In this document: in pieces, positions 39,261 to 59,202 of the stretch
How positions within the stretch are numbered: position 1 is the first letter of the stretch
Layout of the letters: the number at the start of each line of letters is the position of its first letter
Source of the DNA: Mugil cephalus
Taxonomy: Eukaryota > Chordata > Actinopteri > Mugiliformes > Mugilidae
Reading direction: 5' to 3'
NCBI RefSeq assembly: GCF_022458985.1
Contig: NC_061775.1
Location: 28,098,819 to 28,162,818, forward strand
Length of the DNA: 64,000 bases
Made by a program: the position numbers and the translations under genes
Notes under the pieces: generated by a model
What the model saw: the letters and a program-made list of their open reading frames with translations, nothing else
Told to the model about the DNA's origin: nothing
Database searches by the model: none

Positions 39261-39895
39261 CTTCTGATTCCGTATTTAACCTCCACACAACCACGTGTCC
39301 TCCGTGGATAAACGTGTTTGTTTAAATGCATTTATAAGAATTGATTCAATGCAGATTCTCTTCAGCCTTAAAGCTCAGAGAGTTTTTAACCTGTGAGGTG
39401 CAGGTTAAAAGGGAGGAGGCTGTATTTGTTTGTGTACTGACATCTTTGATGGTTTCAGTTTAAGCTGATTTTGTTTTAATGTGTGAAGACGCTGACAGGT
39501 CAAAGGTGACTTTATCTTTATCAGTATTATTCTTCGCCTCATATCAAACTTATTATTCATTCATATCTGTGTAAACTCTGGATTAAACGTTTTTTTTTTG
39601 TCCCAATAAACCTTTTATCTTCAAATACACAAATTCTCTTTATTCTTCTCCAGTTTCTCCTTTTCTTCTCCTCCTCTTAATTCTTTTCCTGTTTTCCTTC
39701 CTTTCTTCCACATATTCATTCTTCTCTTTGTTTCCTGTCTTCCTCTTCTCCTCTCGTTCTTTTCTTGTTTTTGAGTTTGTCGTTTTTATTCATTCCTCTG
39801 TTTCTATTTGAGTCGAATGCCAGTTAAAAAAAAAAAGACTCAAGTCAAACTGAAGTTAATCAAATAAACTCAGGAATCAAGTTTAGCAGAAAAAC

Positions 39896-39901
39896 TTTAT
39901 T
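39896..39901 (-). terminator. trmt1l polyadenylation signal AATAAA
   Basis: On the minus strand AATAAA occurs about 80 bases after the trmt1l stop (39983-39985), followed by a T-rich stretch. It is the first canonical signal after the stop. Confidence 0.65.
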
Positions 39902-39982
39902 TTCATACGACATTAAAACAAGGAGACGCGTCTTTAAAAAGGGACGATGGGAGGAATAAATAAGCTGAGCTGGAGTCCGGTG

Positions 39983-48902
<8,920 letters not shown>

Positions 48903-49471
48903 TACGAACTACAGCGACGTACGCAGGAAACGCTTCGACGTCCTTTACGTAAAGTGCGTAATTTTTGGATGTAGTAATGGACAGAAGTCGTCAGAACTCC
49001 CCGAGAATTACCTCATTTTTAAGTTTTCTTTATTATTAAAGTCACTTAGTGATAGTTGCGAGCACACTAAACTGGTATAGAGAAAAAAACAAACACTTTA
49101 TGGATAATTCGGCGAAGTTTATTTTTAACAAATATTAACAAAATGTAAAAATTACAAGATCTGGGAAAATAACTTCTCCAAGTCTTCGAGACTGACAAAG
49201 ACCGGCTGTATTTACTCTCTTCTGTTTTGTGAGGAATTTTACAGAATTAAATTGGTTAATTAATTAAACGTATACTAAAAGTTTCAGATCGAAATTCAAA
49301 GACAATATGTAAATAATCCAAATAACACCTTAATGTGCAGTCCTTGAAGAAATATAGTTAAAATATCCTCTGTTTTGCATCGTGCAATGAATTTGTGCAG
49401 ATATTAAACTGCGCCTTTCAGTTCATTCATGTTTCAGTGATGACTTTTGATTCATCAGGTTTCCTTTCATT

Positions 49472-49483
49472 GAAATCGAAACT
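49472..49483 (+). promoter_or_regulatory. ISRE-like site, ifit copy A
   Basis: GAAATCGAAACT matches the interferon-stimulated response element core GAAANNGAAACT perfectly. It lies about 245 bases upstream of the copy A start codon, a usual position for IFIT genes, which are induced by STAT1/STAT2/IRF9 and IRF3. Confidence 0.75.
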
Positions 49484-49960
49484 CAGGCTACAACGACGCA
49501 AGCGTGAAACCTCGAACTTCCCTTTTCCTTCCAGATCGACTCGGATCTTGTTCTTTCATTGATGTTTCTTTCATTCGGCTCCTAAAACAGTCTCAAGTCT
49601 TGATCTGTTCGTGTGCGTCTCGGTGCCAAAAGAAAAAAGCGTCTGGATCCGGATGAGTTCACCTCAAAACAACAACAACAACAGGCAGAGACGTTACTAT
49701 CGACAGGAACAGCTGGATGATGAGGTGAGGAGCTTCTTCTTTAATCCATTACTGTTTCTTACAAAGGCTTAGAGACAGAAAATGTTATGAAAAGTATTAT
49801 AAATGTGATTTATTCTGAGTGAGTTATTCTTTTATTTCATTTCTTTCCTTTTTCTCTCTTTATCATCTCCTGTTCACCCCCCATTTTCTTCCTGCTTAGT
49901 TCCACTCAGAATTTCTTAACATTGCACAGTCAGCTTTATTGTGAATTTGGAAATACACTG

Positions 49961-51137
49961 TATTGCCACAGATATTTGCTTACCATCCAAATGACTGAAT
50001 TCAGTGAATTCTCTGTGAATCGCAGTGTGGTTCTGTGATAGGATGCCACCTGTGACCAGTCTCTGTCAGTGGTTTTATAACAAAGTGGAAGCCATTGAAG
50101 TGTCAGACCTCATCATAGTGAGGTCACAGAGAGTCTCCAGACTTCATGTTTAGCTTCAGACTATCTCCAGAGCAGAGCGCAGACACAGAGCTTCATGAAT
50201 GGGTTTCCATGGCCCAGAACCTGCATCCCAGCCAAACATCACCACGGTCCATGCAGAGCGTGGTGATGTTTGGACATCTGGAAATCTGATGGACCAGTCT
50301 GGATCTGGAGGTTCCCAGGAGAACGCTGCTGGTCTGACTGCACTGGACCGAGGGTGGAGCTTAGTGGAGGGGGCCTATTATACCACTTTCACACTGAAAA
50401 TACCATGTTGTCACAGGATTTTCTGACCAGGATTGACCCACCTTGGTGGGTTTTCTGACTGCCTGAAGTCACAGGTCTAACCGCTGTGAGAGTTGCCTGC
50501 CGGTTTTTGTCCTCCCTCTTGTACGTCATTGTGTTGACGTCATCATTACACAATGACAAGCTGACAAGCTGACTGCACAGTGACAAACGCAAGGCAGGAA
50601 CAACAACATCATTGGGTTATTTAGCAGGATGATGCAGCATGCGTTTCACACTGAAGGCTAGCCAGGCCGCAAGATTTCTGGGTCGATTGCATGGACATTC
50701 GGCCCGGGAAGAAATGCTGTGGCAACCATATCACCACACAGCTGAAAAGACCTGTGACGACCTGTGACAGCGCAGGATTTCGCGCAGTGTGAAAGGAGCT
50801 TTTAATTCCAGTGAAAGGAACTCTGGACTCTGAATGCTCCAGCACACCAACAGATTTTTGACAATTGCACGCTCCCAACTTCATGAGAACAGTTTGGAGA
50901 AGACCCCCTTCCTGTACGAACATGACTGATCACCAGTGCACAAACAACAACAGTCCTGACCTCAACCCCGTAGAACACCTGGATTAATTAGATGAAGATG
51001 TGATGTGAGTCAGACCTTCTCCTCCAACATCAATGTCTGACCTCACAAATGTTCCCATCAACACGCTCCTAAACCATGTTCCTTAAATTCATGTGTGTAG
51101 AGGCAGGTGAGAGAATACTTTTGGCAATATAGTGTAT
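49961..51137 (+). mobile_element. Decayed Tc1/mariner-type element in ifit A intron
   Basis: The ends are ACACTGTATTGCCACAGATA on the left and AATACTTTTGGCAATATAGTGTA on the right, the hallmark termini of a common fish Tc1/mariner family. Transposase-derived fragments are visible (GATAGGATGCCACCTGTG; CAGTCCTGACCTCAACCCCG; CAATGTCTGACCTCACAAAT) but broken. A MITE-like segment (50386-50795) is nested inside it. A remnant of the same element is in the ifit B intron (56710-57250). Confidence 0.8.
50386..50795. mobile_element. Nested MITE-like insertion (CTTTCACACTG ends)
   Basis: CTTTCACACTG at 50386-50396 is inverted as CAGTGTGAAAG at 50785-50795, bounding about 410 non-coding bases that interrupt the mariner-type remnant. 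The segment is absent from the homologous place in ifit copy B. Exact ends and family are uncertain. Confidence 0.55.
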
Positions 51138-52802
51138 ATGTGCAATACATACAGAGGAGAAATTTATTTCCTTAAATAACTACAGTGCAACAACTTAAAA
51201 TGTACTTTAGGGTCCTGAGTGAGTGTGTGCAGGGAGCAGAACAGGGAGAGAGTGGATCTTCCTGACGTCCTGGTGGATGAAGTTCTTGAGTCCTAGAATT
51301 GATCTGATGCATGATGAGCTCATCTACTGCTGCCTCTTTATGCTCTTCACTACGTTTTAGAGCAGATTATTTTAACATTATTCTTGTTTTTAATGTTTTT
51401 CCATCAGTGCTGCTGAGACTAAGTCGACCCTGGAGTCCAGACTGGACGCCCTGCAGAGCCACTTCACCTGGGACCTGGTCTTTGGAAAGTCCATATTTGT
51501 CCGTCTCAGGGACAAACTGAAGGACATCGGTACAGATGAAAGAAACTTCTGGCTGGGTCATGTTTACAACCTGCAGGGGTTTGTCCACTATCACATGGGA
51601 TTAGTTGAAGAGGCCCGGAGTTTCCTCAGCAAGGCCACCGAGGCTTTCCATCAGATTAGGAAGGGGGACTCAGATGAGGGTCCCTGGTTGTTGGTGAACT
51701 ATGGGAACCTGGCTTGGCTGCACCACTACCTGGGTGAGGAGGAGGAGAGTGAGTCTTACCTGTCAAAGGTGGACACCCTCATGAAGGAGTACCCATCTCC
51801 ATCCGAGGCCGAGCTCCACCCAGAGGTCTACGCTGAAAAGGCCTGGACCCTGCTGAACTTTGGCAAAGACGAGAAGAAACAAGCTGCAGATTATTTCCAG
51901 AGAGCCATCAGGATGCAGCCGGACGTGGTGGAGTGGCAGACCAGCTATGTCCTGGGGTTGGTGAACGCCTCCAAGCACAAGACGGGCGTGAGCGCCGACC
52001 TCTTGGAGAAACTACGAGCAGCAAAGGAGAAGGATCCAGAGAACATGTACCTCGCTGTTCAATGTACTGAGCAAAAAGCAAGGGATGGAAAGGAAAGAAA
52101 GGAAGTAGAAGACACAGAGGAGATAAAGGATGAAGCTCGTGAGCTGGCAGAAAAGATTTCAATGAATCCTATCGGCAGCTACAGTGGCATTAAAGCAATA
52201 CTGAGGCTCTACAAGCAACACTTCTCCTACGATGACGCCATTAATCTGGCAGAGGAGGCTCTGAGGAAGCATCCAGACGATCGCTACCTGAAGAGGTGTG
52301 CAGCGCTCTGCTACAGATGGAAGATAATTTTTGACAAGGACACACTCCCAACGCAAGCATGATGGACAGAGCCATCGATCTCCACAGGGACGTGATCTCA
52401 CTTTATCCCGACTCTGCTCTGGTGAAGAAGATGGACCTCGCTAATATTTACGGAAAGTCAAGTCAGACCATGCACAAAGCAGAGCAGATCTACCAGGAGC
52501 TGCTGGATGAGGACATGGAGCTGATGGATAAACAGATGCTCTACAACCGCTACTCCAAACACTTGATGTTCGACCATGTTGACAGCAGCAAGTCAATAGA
52601 TTATCTCATGAAGGCAGCTGAGATACCTCAACCTTCCTTCTTCCGTGAGAACAGCATCAAAGAGTTGGAGAATATCCTGAGACGAAGAAAGAACCGACGG
52701 TGCAACGAGATCCAGGAGTTTCTGGAAAACCTGCAGGACTATGATCCTGTTCAAGCTTTCAATGGAACCAAACTCAAGAACAAAACTGTTTACTTGAAGT
52801 AA

Positions 52803-53082
52803 CATCTAATAACAGTAGAATAATGTTTGTAGTAATGTGAATTTTAGACAAAAATGTTGAGCTTCTGCTTTTGTTTTACATCCAAACGTCCCATTAATGT
52901 TTTAAATAGATATCTAAAAGCATGTTTTGGTTTGTTCTGGTGACACTTTAACTACTCTTTAACTTTAACTCTAACTAGAGAATAAATAGTGCCGCTGTTA
53001 CACAATTAAACGATGCACAAATTGCACCTTGATGCACTTAGTTTGCTGCTGATATAAAAAAAAAATCCCGGTAACAATTTAC
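52803..53082 (+). other. ifit copy A 3' flank
   Basis: This 3' UTR-like sequence is nearly identical to that after copy B. The proximal signal is altered (AATAAT, where B has AATAAA at 58924), but AATAAA is present at 52981-52986. Confidence 0.6.
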
Positions 53083-54008
53083 GTGTCTCAATTCAATTCA
53101 ATCTGACCTTAAACGTAGAGACTGTGTCTGCCTCCTGAACCCAAACTGGGAGCTGATTCCACAGGAGAGGAGCCTGATAGCTGAAGGCTCTACCTCCCAT
53201 TCTACTTTTAGAAACTCTAGGAACTATAAATAGTCCTGCAGTTTGAAATTGAAGTGATCTGTTGGGATGATATGGTACAATGACAGAGAGTTAGGGTACG
53301 ATGGAGCTAGGCCTTTCAGGACCTTCTATGTAATGAGGAACTGGAGTAATATGATCTCTCTTGCTAATTCCTGTCAATGTTTTTGCTGCAGCATTTTGAA
53401 TCAATTGGAGGCTTTTTTAAGAGTATTTGGAGCCAGACAGTAACAAGTTACAATAATCCAGATCTGAAAAACACAAATGCATGAACTAGTTTTTCCGCAT
53501 CACTCTGGGAAAGGATGCTCCTAATTTTGATGATATTACGAAGGTGAAAGAAAGCAGTCCTGGTCACCTGCTTTATGTGAGAATCAAAGGACATATCCTG
53601 GTCAAATATAACACCAAGGTTTTTCACAGTAGTACTGGAGGCCAAGGTAACGCCATCCAACGAAACCAGGTGATTAGATAATGAATCTCTGACATGTTTA
53701 GAGCCAAATACAATAACTTTGGGTTTGTCTGCATTTAAAAGTAGAAAATTACAGGTCATCCAAGCCTTTATGTCTTTAAGGCGCTTGGAGTTTAACCAGC
53801 TGATAAGTTTCATCTGGTTTCATGGATAAATATAGCTGCGTATCATCTGCGTAGCAATGGAAGTTTATGCATGTATAATGTGAATAATATTGGTCCCAGC
53901 ACAGAACCCTGAGGAACTCCATAGCTTACTTTTGGAATGGATTTAAAACAGTCTAATTTGATCATGATTTCGAGTCTCTGCAGTAAAATATTGTGATCAC
54001 TAAGATTG
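53083..54008 (-). mobile_element. L2-like LINE fragment downstream of ifit A
   Basis: On the minus strand this is the C-terminal half of an L2-type reverse transcriptase: a GVPQGSV-like box, a YADDTQLYLSMK catalytic box (near 53836), KDIKAWMTCNFLLLN, KNLGVIFDQDMSFDSHIKQV and FFHLRNIIKIRSILSQSDAE. The frame is open for about 120 residues and then broken. The same LINE lies downstream of ifit B. Confidence 0.88.
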
Positions 54009-54210
54009 TGTTACAACGTGGGTGAGGTTTTTTCTTGTTTGCATTCTTGTCTCGTGACTTTATTTTGAAATGTAACTCTCCTCTGGTCTTATCTGATTTC
54101 TGATTGTTTACATCTGTTGTTTTTTGCCTCCGTCAGGAGTGATTTTTTTGTTCTTTCAATAAAGTCAGTTTCAACCATAACTGTCTCTGTGTCTGAGTCC
54201 TGGTCTGACA
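54009..54210 (-). mobile_element. Internally deleted solo LTR, copy A
   Basis: It begins TGTTACAACGTGGG and ends GAGTCCTGGTCTGACA, as does the complete 441-bp copy at 60259-60699, but about 240 internal bases are missing. It contains AATAAA (TTCAATAAAGTCAG). It is preceded by the same GATTG as copy B; the right flank is CATCG. Confidence 0.75.
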
Positions 54211-54235
54211 CATCGAGGAGGACTAGTTTAATATG

Positions 54236-54862
54236 GAGGTGTTAATTAAAGGAAAAACCTCCTTGAATTTAGTAGTTTACCAAATCTAAACAAATATAAT
54301 AAGAGATCTGGAAAAAGAACTCCTACAACTCTTAGGGACCAACCAAGACTGACTGTATTTTTTTTGTGAGGAATTTTATAGAATTAAATTGATTAGTTGA
54401 TTAAAAGTATATAAAAAATCTCAAATTTAAGTATTTTCTTATCTTTTTAAACAAACAAATAGTAATTTTAAGACAATATGTAAATAATCCTAATAACACC
54501 TTATTGTTCAGTCCTTCAAGAAATATAGTTAAAATATTCTCTCTGCTTTGCATCATGTAATTTATGCCGATATTAAACTACGACTTTAAATCAGGTCTGA
54601 CTGTTTCAGGGATGACTTTTCATTCTTCAGATTATCGTTCGTCCAAATCGAAACTCAGGCTGCAACGACACGAACGAGGAACCTTGAGCCTCCTTTTCTT
54701 TCTTTCTTTCTTTCTTTCTTTCTTTTTTTTTTTTTGACTCGAATCTTGTTCTTTCATTTATCTTTCTTTCGTTCGGCTTCTAAAAAAGTCTCAAGTCTTG
54801 ATCTGTTCGTGTGCGTCTCGGTGCGCAGCGCTGATCCAAAAGAAAAAAAGCATCTGGATCCA
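54236..54862 (+). promoter_or_regulatory. Orphan ifit promoter fragment
   Basis: The segment matches the 5' region of ifit copies up to GCATCTGGATCCAG (54862), then breaks off. The exon 1 region is lost and the junction continues directly into a second promoter copy. Its ISRE equivalent at 54644-54655 reads CAAATCGAAACT, with the first G changed. It is probably a leftover of unequal recombination. Confidence 0.6.
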
Positions 54863-55023
54863 GAAATAATAACACCTTAATGTGCAGTTCTTAAAAAATA
54901 TAGTTAAAATATTGTCTCTGTTTTTAAATCATGCAATACATTTGTGCAGATAAGAACCTGTGACTTTAAATCAGTTATTTCTGTGTCATCGATGAGTCTT
55001 CACTCTTTAGGTTTGCTTTCGTC

Positions 55024-55035
55024 GAAATCGAAACT
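55024..55035 (+). promoter_or_regulatory. ISRE-like site, ifit copy B
   Basis: A perfect GAAATCGAAACT core about 268 bases before the copy B start codon, in the same context as the copy A site. Confidence 0.75.
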
Positions 55036-55299
55036 CGGGCTACAACGTCACGAACACACTAACGTCCTGCCCGGCTCTTTTTTATTTATTTTTTTTTCTT
55101 CCAGGTCGACTCGGGTCTTGTTCTTTCATTGATGTTTCTTTCATTCGGCTCCTAAAAAGTCTCAAGTGTTGATCTGTTCGTGTGCGTCTCGGTGCCAAAA
55201 GAAAAAAGCGTCTGGATCCACATGAGTTCACCTCATAACAACATTTACTACAACAACAGACAGAGACGTTAGTATTGACAGGAACAGCTGGATGATGAG

Positions 55300-56196
55300 G
55301 TGAGGAGCTTCTTCTTTAATCCATTACTGTTTCTTACAAAGGTTTAGAGAAGGAAAGTTGTCAGGATTATTGTGGAGGTGAGGACCCAAAAACTGGACAA
55401 AAAAAGTTATTTTCTCGTATGTCAGTCACACACCAAAACTTTATGACTCCTGCACATTTTTATTTTAACATTTGCTGATCTCAGCAGGACGAAGAGTCTT
55501 ATTGTCAGCACAGAAACGTGAACTGTATTTTGACAAGAAGCAAAGAACCTATGTGCAAAAAGTAATAACAAAATGAAATGATTCACACTCTGCCTTCATG
55601 TAAATGAGTATAAGCATAACAATGTGTATGAAAACACTTATACTTATTTATACTTAGTATACACTTAAACAACAGAGTCATATGAATAGGTATAGTCATG
55701 GCATGAAATGTGAAATGAAATTCACACGTTAAATGAAACGATATTGATGGCCCATTCACCTACAGCCTATTTTACATTTATCCTACTCCAGGTAAGTCCT
55801 AATGCCTTCTTATTATTGTGAGACGAGCTACATAATATTACTAAGCAAATATTTGCCACATCTGGGAAAGTCAACAGGCAACAGGATATTTACATAGTTT
55901 GAAAAAAACTCTTGGGTTATTTTCTTTCTCTTCTCGTTTTCTCTTTTTGTCTCAAAAAACACCAGCTCGCTAATTAGACCAAAGACGGTTCAGTCTTATA
56001 TAGAGTATCTCTGATTAGACTGTGCAGGCACAGACACAGGCGGCTACATTTACACTGGAAGTCTGAACAACGTGACCTCTGAACTGAGGCTTCTCAGTTT
56101 AAAAGCTGGAACATTATGGAACACGGAAGTGGAAAAAATGTACAGATAATGAAATGAAATGTAATGAAATGATAACCCCAACGTGTGTGCTTCACA
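55300..56196 (+). other. ifit copy B intron, first part
   Basis: After about 50 bases shared with copy A the sequence diverges (from TTGTCAGGATTATTGTGG near 55358), indicating an insertion private to copy B. No coding sequence is seen and the element type is not recognised. Confidence 0.45.
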
Positions 56197-56204
56197 GTCG
56201 TAGG

Positions 56205-56647
56205 CAGTGTTGGGCAAGTTACTTCCAAAATGTAATATATTTCATATTACAAGTTACTTGCATTTGAGAGTAATACGTTTCTTTACAATATTACCTTCTG
56301 TGTGGAGTAATAAGTTACTTATTACTTTTTAGTTACTTTCACCAAAATAAATATTTAGGACAAGGCATTACAAAATGAAAATAGTGCGAAGTGTAACCAC
56401 TTAGAAAACGTTCAGTTGTTGGGGGGTGATTTAAAACCGTCTTCTTCTCCTCTTTATTTACGGCTGTTGTTGTTTTTTCGAACCCTCCATCTGTGCGACA
56501 GCTCGGATTGTAACGTGTTACCGGACTCAGTAACTGTAATAATATTACTAAAATATAGGCAGTAACGCGTTATATTACTCTGTTACTGCCTAAACGTAAT
56601 ATATTACGTTAATGCGTTACTTTTGTAGCGCGTTACCCCCAACACTG
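56205..56647. mobile_element. hAT-type MITE with 8-bp target duplication
   Basis: The element begins CAGTGTTGGGCAAGTTACTT and ends TTACCCCCAACACTG, the ends forming inverted repeats. It is flanked by an exact 8-bp duplication, GTCGTAGG (56197-56204 and 56648-56655). It has no transposase. The termini and 8-bp duplication identify a non-autonomous hAT element. It lies only in ifit copy B. Confidence 0.93.
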
Positions 56648-56709
56648 GTCGTAGGTAGGCAGGTGAGGCACGGCAAGGCAGCACAAACACCGGGTTAATA
56701 ATGGATCAG

Positions 56710-57250
56710 ATGTGCAGTGTTACTAACCCAGGATTAAGTGGAAAATTGAACACCTTGCAAACCCAACTCAGCAAGGATCTGCTCCAGGCTCCAGCCATCC
56801 CCCTTCTTTAATTGGTGTAATGTTAATTGTTGTTCAATTTGGGGGGCGGGTCCGACCGGGAGGCCGGAAAGACGTAGCAACCAGGTCAGGATCAGAGATG
56901 TGGGCAGGGAACAAAGGGAAGGCAGGGCTATCATGTGGGGTTGTTGTTCAGGAGCTGGACTTGGCCCCTGAGTTCCAGTGAAAGAAACTCCAAATGCTTC
57001 AACACACCAAGGCATTTTGGACCAGCATAGAGATGACCCCCTTCCTGTTCCAACATGACTGAACACCAAAGCCCAAAGCAAGGTCCATAAAGACCTGGAT
57101 GAGGAAGAACTGGACTGGCCTGCACAGAGTCCTGACCTCAACCCCATAGAACATCTTTGGGATGAATGAGATGAAGATGTGATGTGAACCAGACCTTCTC
57201 CTTCAACATCAGTGTCTGACCTCACAAATGTGTGGTCAAAAATATAGTGT
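56710..57250 (+). mobile_element. Decayed Tc1/mariner-type remnant in ifit B intron
   Basis: The segments GAACTGGACTGGCCTGCACA, GAGTCCTGACCTCAACCCCA and AACATCAGTGTCTGACCTCA derive from the transposase of the same element as in the ifit A intron. The 3' end is shortened (AAAAATATAGTGTATATG). Frames are broken. Its presence in both introns shows it predates the duplication. Confidence 0.75.
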
Positions 57251-58881
57251 ATATGTGCAATACATACAGAGGAGAAATGTATTTCCTTAAATAACTACAG
57301 TGCAATAACTTAAAATGTACTTTAGGGTCCTGAGTGAGTGTGTGCAGGGAGCAGAACAGGGAGAGAGTGGATCTTCCTGACGTCCTGGTGGATGAAGTTC
57401 TTGAGTCCTAGAATTGATCTGATGCATGATGAGCTCATCTACTGCTGCCTCTTTATGCTCTTCACTACGTTTTAGAGCAGATTATTTTAACATTACTCTT
57501 GTTTATAATGTTTTTCCATCAGTGCTGCTGAGACTAAGTCGACCCTGGAGTCCAGACTGGACGCCCTGCAGAGCCACTTCACCTGGGACCTGGTCTTTGG
57601 AAAGTCCATCCTTGTCCGTCTCATGGACACGCTGAAGGACATCGGCACCGATGAAAGGAACATCTGGCTGGGTCATGTTTACAACCTGCAGGGGTTTGTC
57701 CACTATCACATGGGATTAGCTGAAGAGGCCCAGAGTTTCCTCAGCAAGGCCACCGAGGCTTTCCATCAGATTAGGAAGGGGGACTCAGATGAGGGTCCCT
57801 GGTTGTTGGTGAACTATGGGAACCTGGCTTGGCTGCACCACTACCTGGATGAGGAGGAGGAGAGTGAGTCTTACCTGTCAAAGGTGGACGCCCTCATGAA
57901 GGAGTACCCATCTCCATCCAGGACGAGCTCCACCCAGAGGTCTACGCTGAAAAGGCCTGGACCCTACTGAACTTTGGCAAAGACCAGAAGAAACAAGCTG
58001 CAGATTATTTCCAGAGAGCCATCAGGATGCAGCCGGACATGGTGGAGTGGCAGACCAGCTATGTCCTGGGGTTGGTGAACGCCTCCAAGCACGAGACGGG
58101 CGTAAGCGGAGGCCTCTTGGAGAAACTACGAGAAGCAAAGGAGAAGGATCCAGAGAACCTGTACCTCGCTGTTCAATGTCTTGAGCAAAAAGCAAGGGAC
58201 AGAAAGGAAAGAAAGGAAGTAGAAGACACAGAGGAGATAAAGGATGAAGCTCGTGAGCTGGCTGAAAAGATTTCAATGAATCCTGTTGGCAGCTACAGTG
58301 GCATTAAAGCAATACTGAGGCTCTACGGCCAACACATCTCCTACGATGACGCCATTAATCTGGCAGAGGAGGCTCTGAGGAAGCATCCAGACGATCGCTA
58401 CCTGAAGAGGTGTGCAGCGCTCTGCTACAAATGGAAGATCATTTTTGACAAGGACACACTCCCAAGGAAAAGCATGATGGACAGAGCCATCGATCTCCAC
58501 AAGGACCTGATCTCGCTTTATCCCAACTCTGCTCTGGTGAAGAACATCGACCTGGCCAGCATCTATGCCAAATCAAGTGAGGGCATGCACAAAGCAGAGC
58601 AGATCTACCAGGAGCTGCTGGAAGAGGAGATGGAGCTGATGGATAAACAGATGCTCTACTACCGCTACGCCAGATACTTGCTCTTTGACCGCAACGAGCG
58701 CAGCATGTCGATAGATTATCTCATGAAGGCAGCAGAGATACCTCACCAGAGCTTCTTCCGTGAGAACAGCATCAAAGAGTTGGAGAAGATCCAAAAACGA
58801 AGAAAGAACCGACGGTGCAGTGACATCCAGGAGTTTCTGAAAAACCTGCAGGACTATGATCCTGGAACCAGCCCAAACTAA

Positions 58882-59202
58882 AACACAAAACTGTTTACTT
58901 GAAGTAACGTCTAATAACAGCAGAATAAAGGGGATGTTTGTAGTAATGTGAATTTTAGATAAAAATGTTGAGCTTCTGCTTTTGTTTTACATCCAAACGT
59001 CCCATTAATGTTTTAAATAGATATCTAAAAGCCTTTTTGGTTTGTTCTGGTGACACTTTAACTACTCTTTAACTTTAACTCTAACTAGAGAATAAATAGT
59101 GCCGCTGTTACACAATTAAATGATGCACAACTTGCACATTGATGCACTTTAATAGTTTCCTGCTGATATAAAAAAAAAATCCCGGTAACACTTTACGTGT
59201 CT
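58882..59202 (+). other. ifit copy B 3' flank with poly(A) signals
   Basis: AATAAA signals occur at 58924-58929 and 59091-59096. The flank is almost identical to that of copy A. Confidence 0.6.

Larger units (their letters stand above)
49653..51416 (+). other. Upstream ORF overlapping ifit copy A start
   Basis: ATGAGTTCACC at 49653 opens a frame (MSSPQNNNNNRQRRYYRQEQ...) that crosses the main ATG out of frame and, after splicing, stops at TGCTGCTGA (51408-51416), 26 codons in all. Copies B and C have corresponding ATGs (55222, 61644), but their frames stop before the main ATG (55270-55272 and 61683-61685). The span given includes the intron. Confidence 0.5.
49717..52802 (+). pseudogene. ifit: IFIT (interferon-induced TPR protein) copy A, frameshifted
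   Basis: IFITs are cytoplasmic TPR proteins induced by interferon that bind foreign RNA. Exon 1 contributes ATGATGAG (49717-49724, donor GT follows); exon 2 begins at 51408 (AG acceptor), completing MMSAAETKSTLESRLDALQS. This ATG-AG|T layout equals the vertebrate IFIT gene structure. TPR-type segments follow (NLQGFVHYHMGLVEEARSFL, VNYGNLAWLHHYLGEEEES, AADYFQRAIRMQPDVVEWQT). Relative to copy B one base is missing near 52351-52358, so the frame ends at TGA (52360-52362) after 320 residues. The remaining C-terminal part is open in the next frame (52359-52802). With the missing base the product would be about 467 residues, normal for the family. Either a pseudogene or a truncated protein; an assembly error is possible. 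Confidence 0.9.
55292..58881 (+). pseudogene. ifit: IFIT copy B, frameshifted in the N-terminal half
   Basis: Exon 1 is 55292-55299 (ATGATGAG, then GT) and exon 2 is 57523-58881. It is nearly identical to copy A through the TPR region. One base is missing between 57919 and 57920 relative to copies A and C (TCCATCCAGGAC where they have TCCATCCGAGG). The frame from the start therefore ends at about 57970, after roughly 150 residues. The C-terminal 284 residues are open from 58027, including LPRKSMMDRAIDLHKDLISL and LMKAAEIPHQSFFRENSIKE. With the missing base the length would be about 455 residues. It has lost its function or makes a short product, unless the base is an assembly error. The break lies in a different place from that of copy A. 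Confidence 0.9.

Noticed and set aside
49653-49724. Use of the upstream ATG as the ifit A start codon
   Set aside because: After splicing its frame stops at once in exon 2 (TGCTGCTGA). The ATGATGAG|T junction gives the conserved IFIT structure.
56734-57225. 163-codon minus-strand open frame in the ifit B intron
   Set aside because: It lies antisense to a decayed mariner-type transposase remnant and matches nothing known to me.
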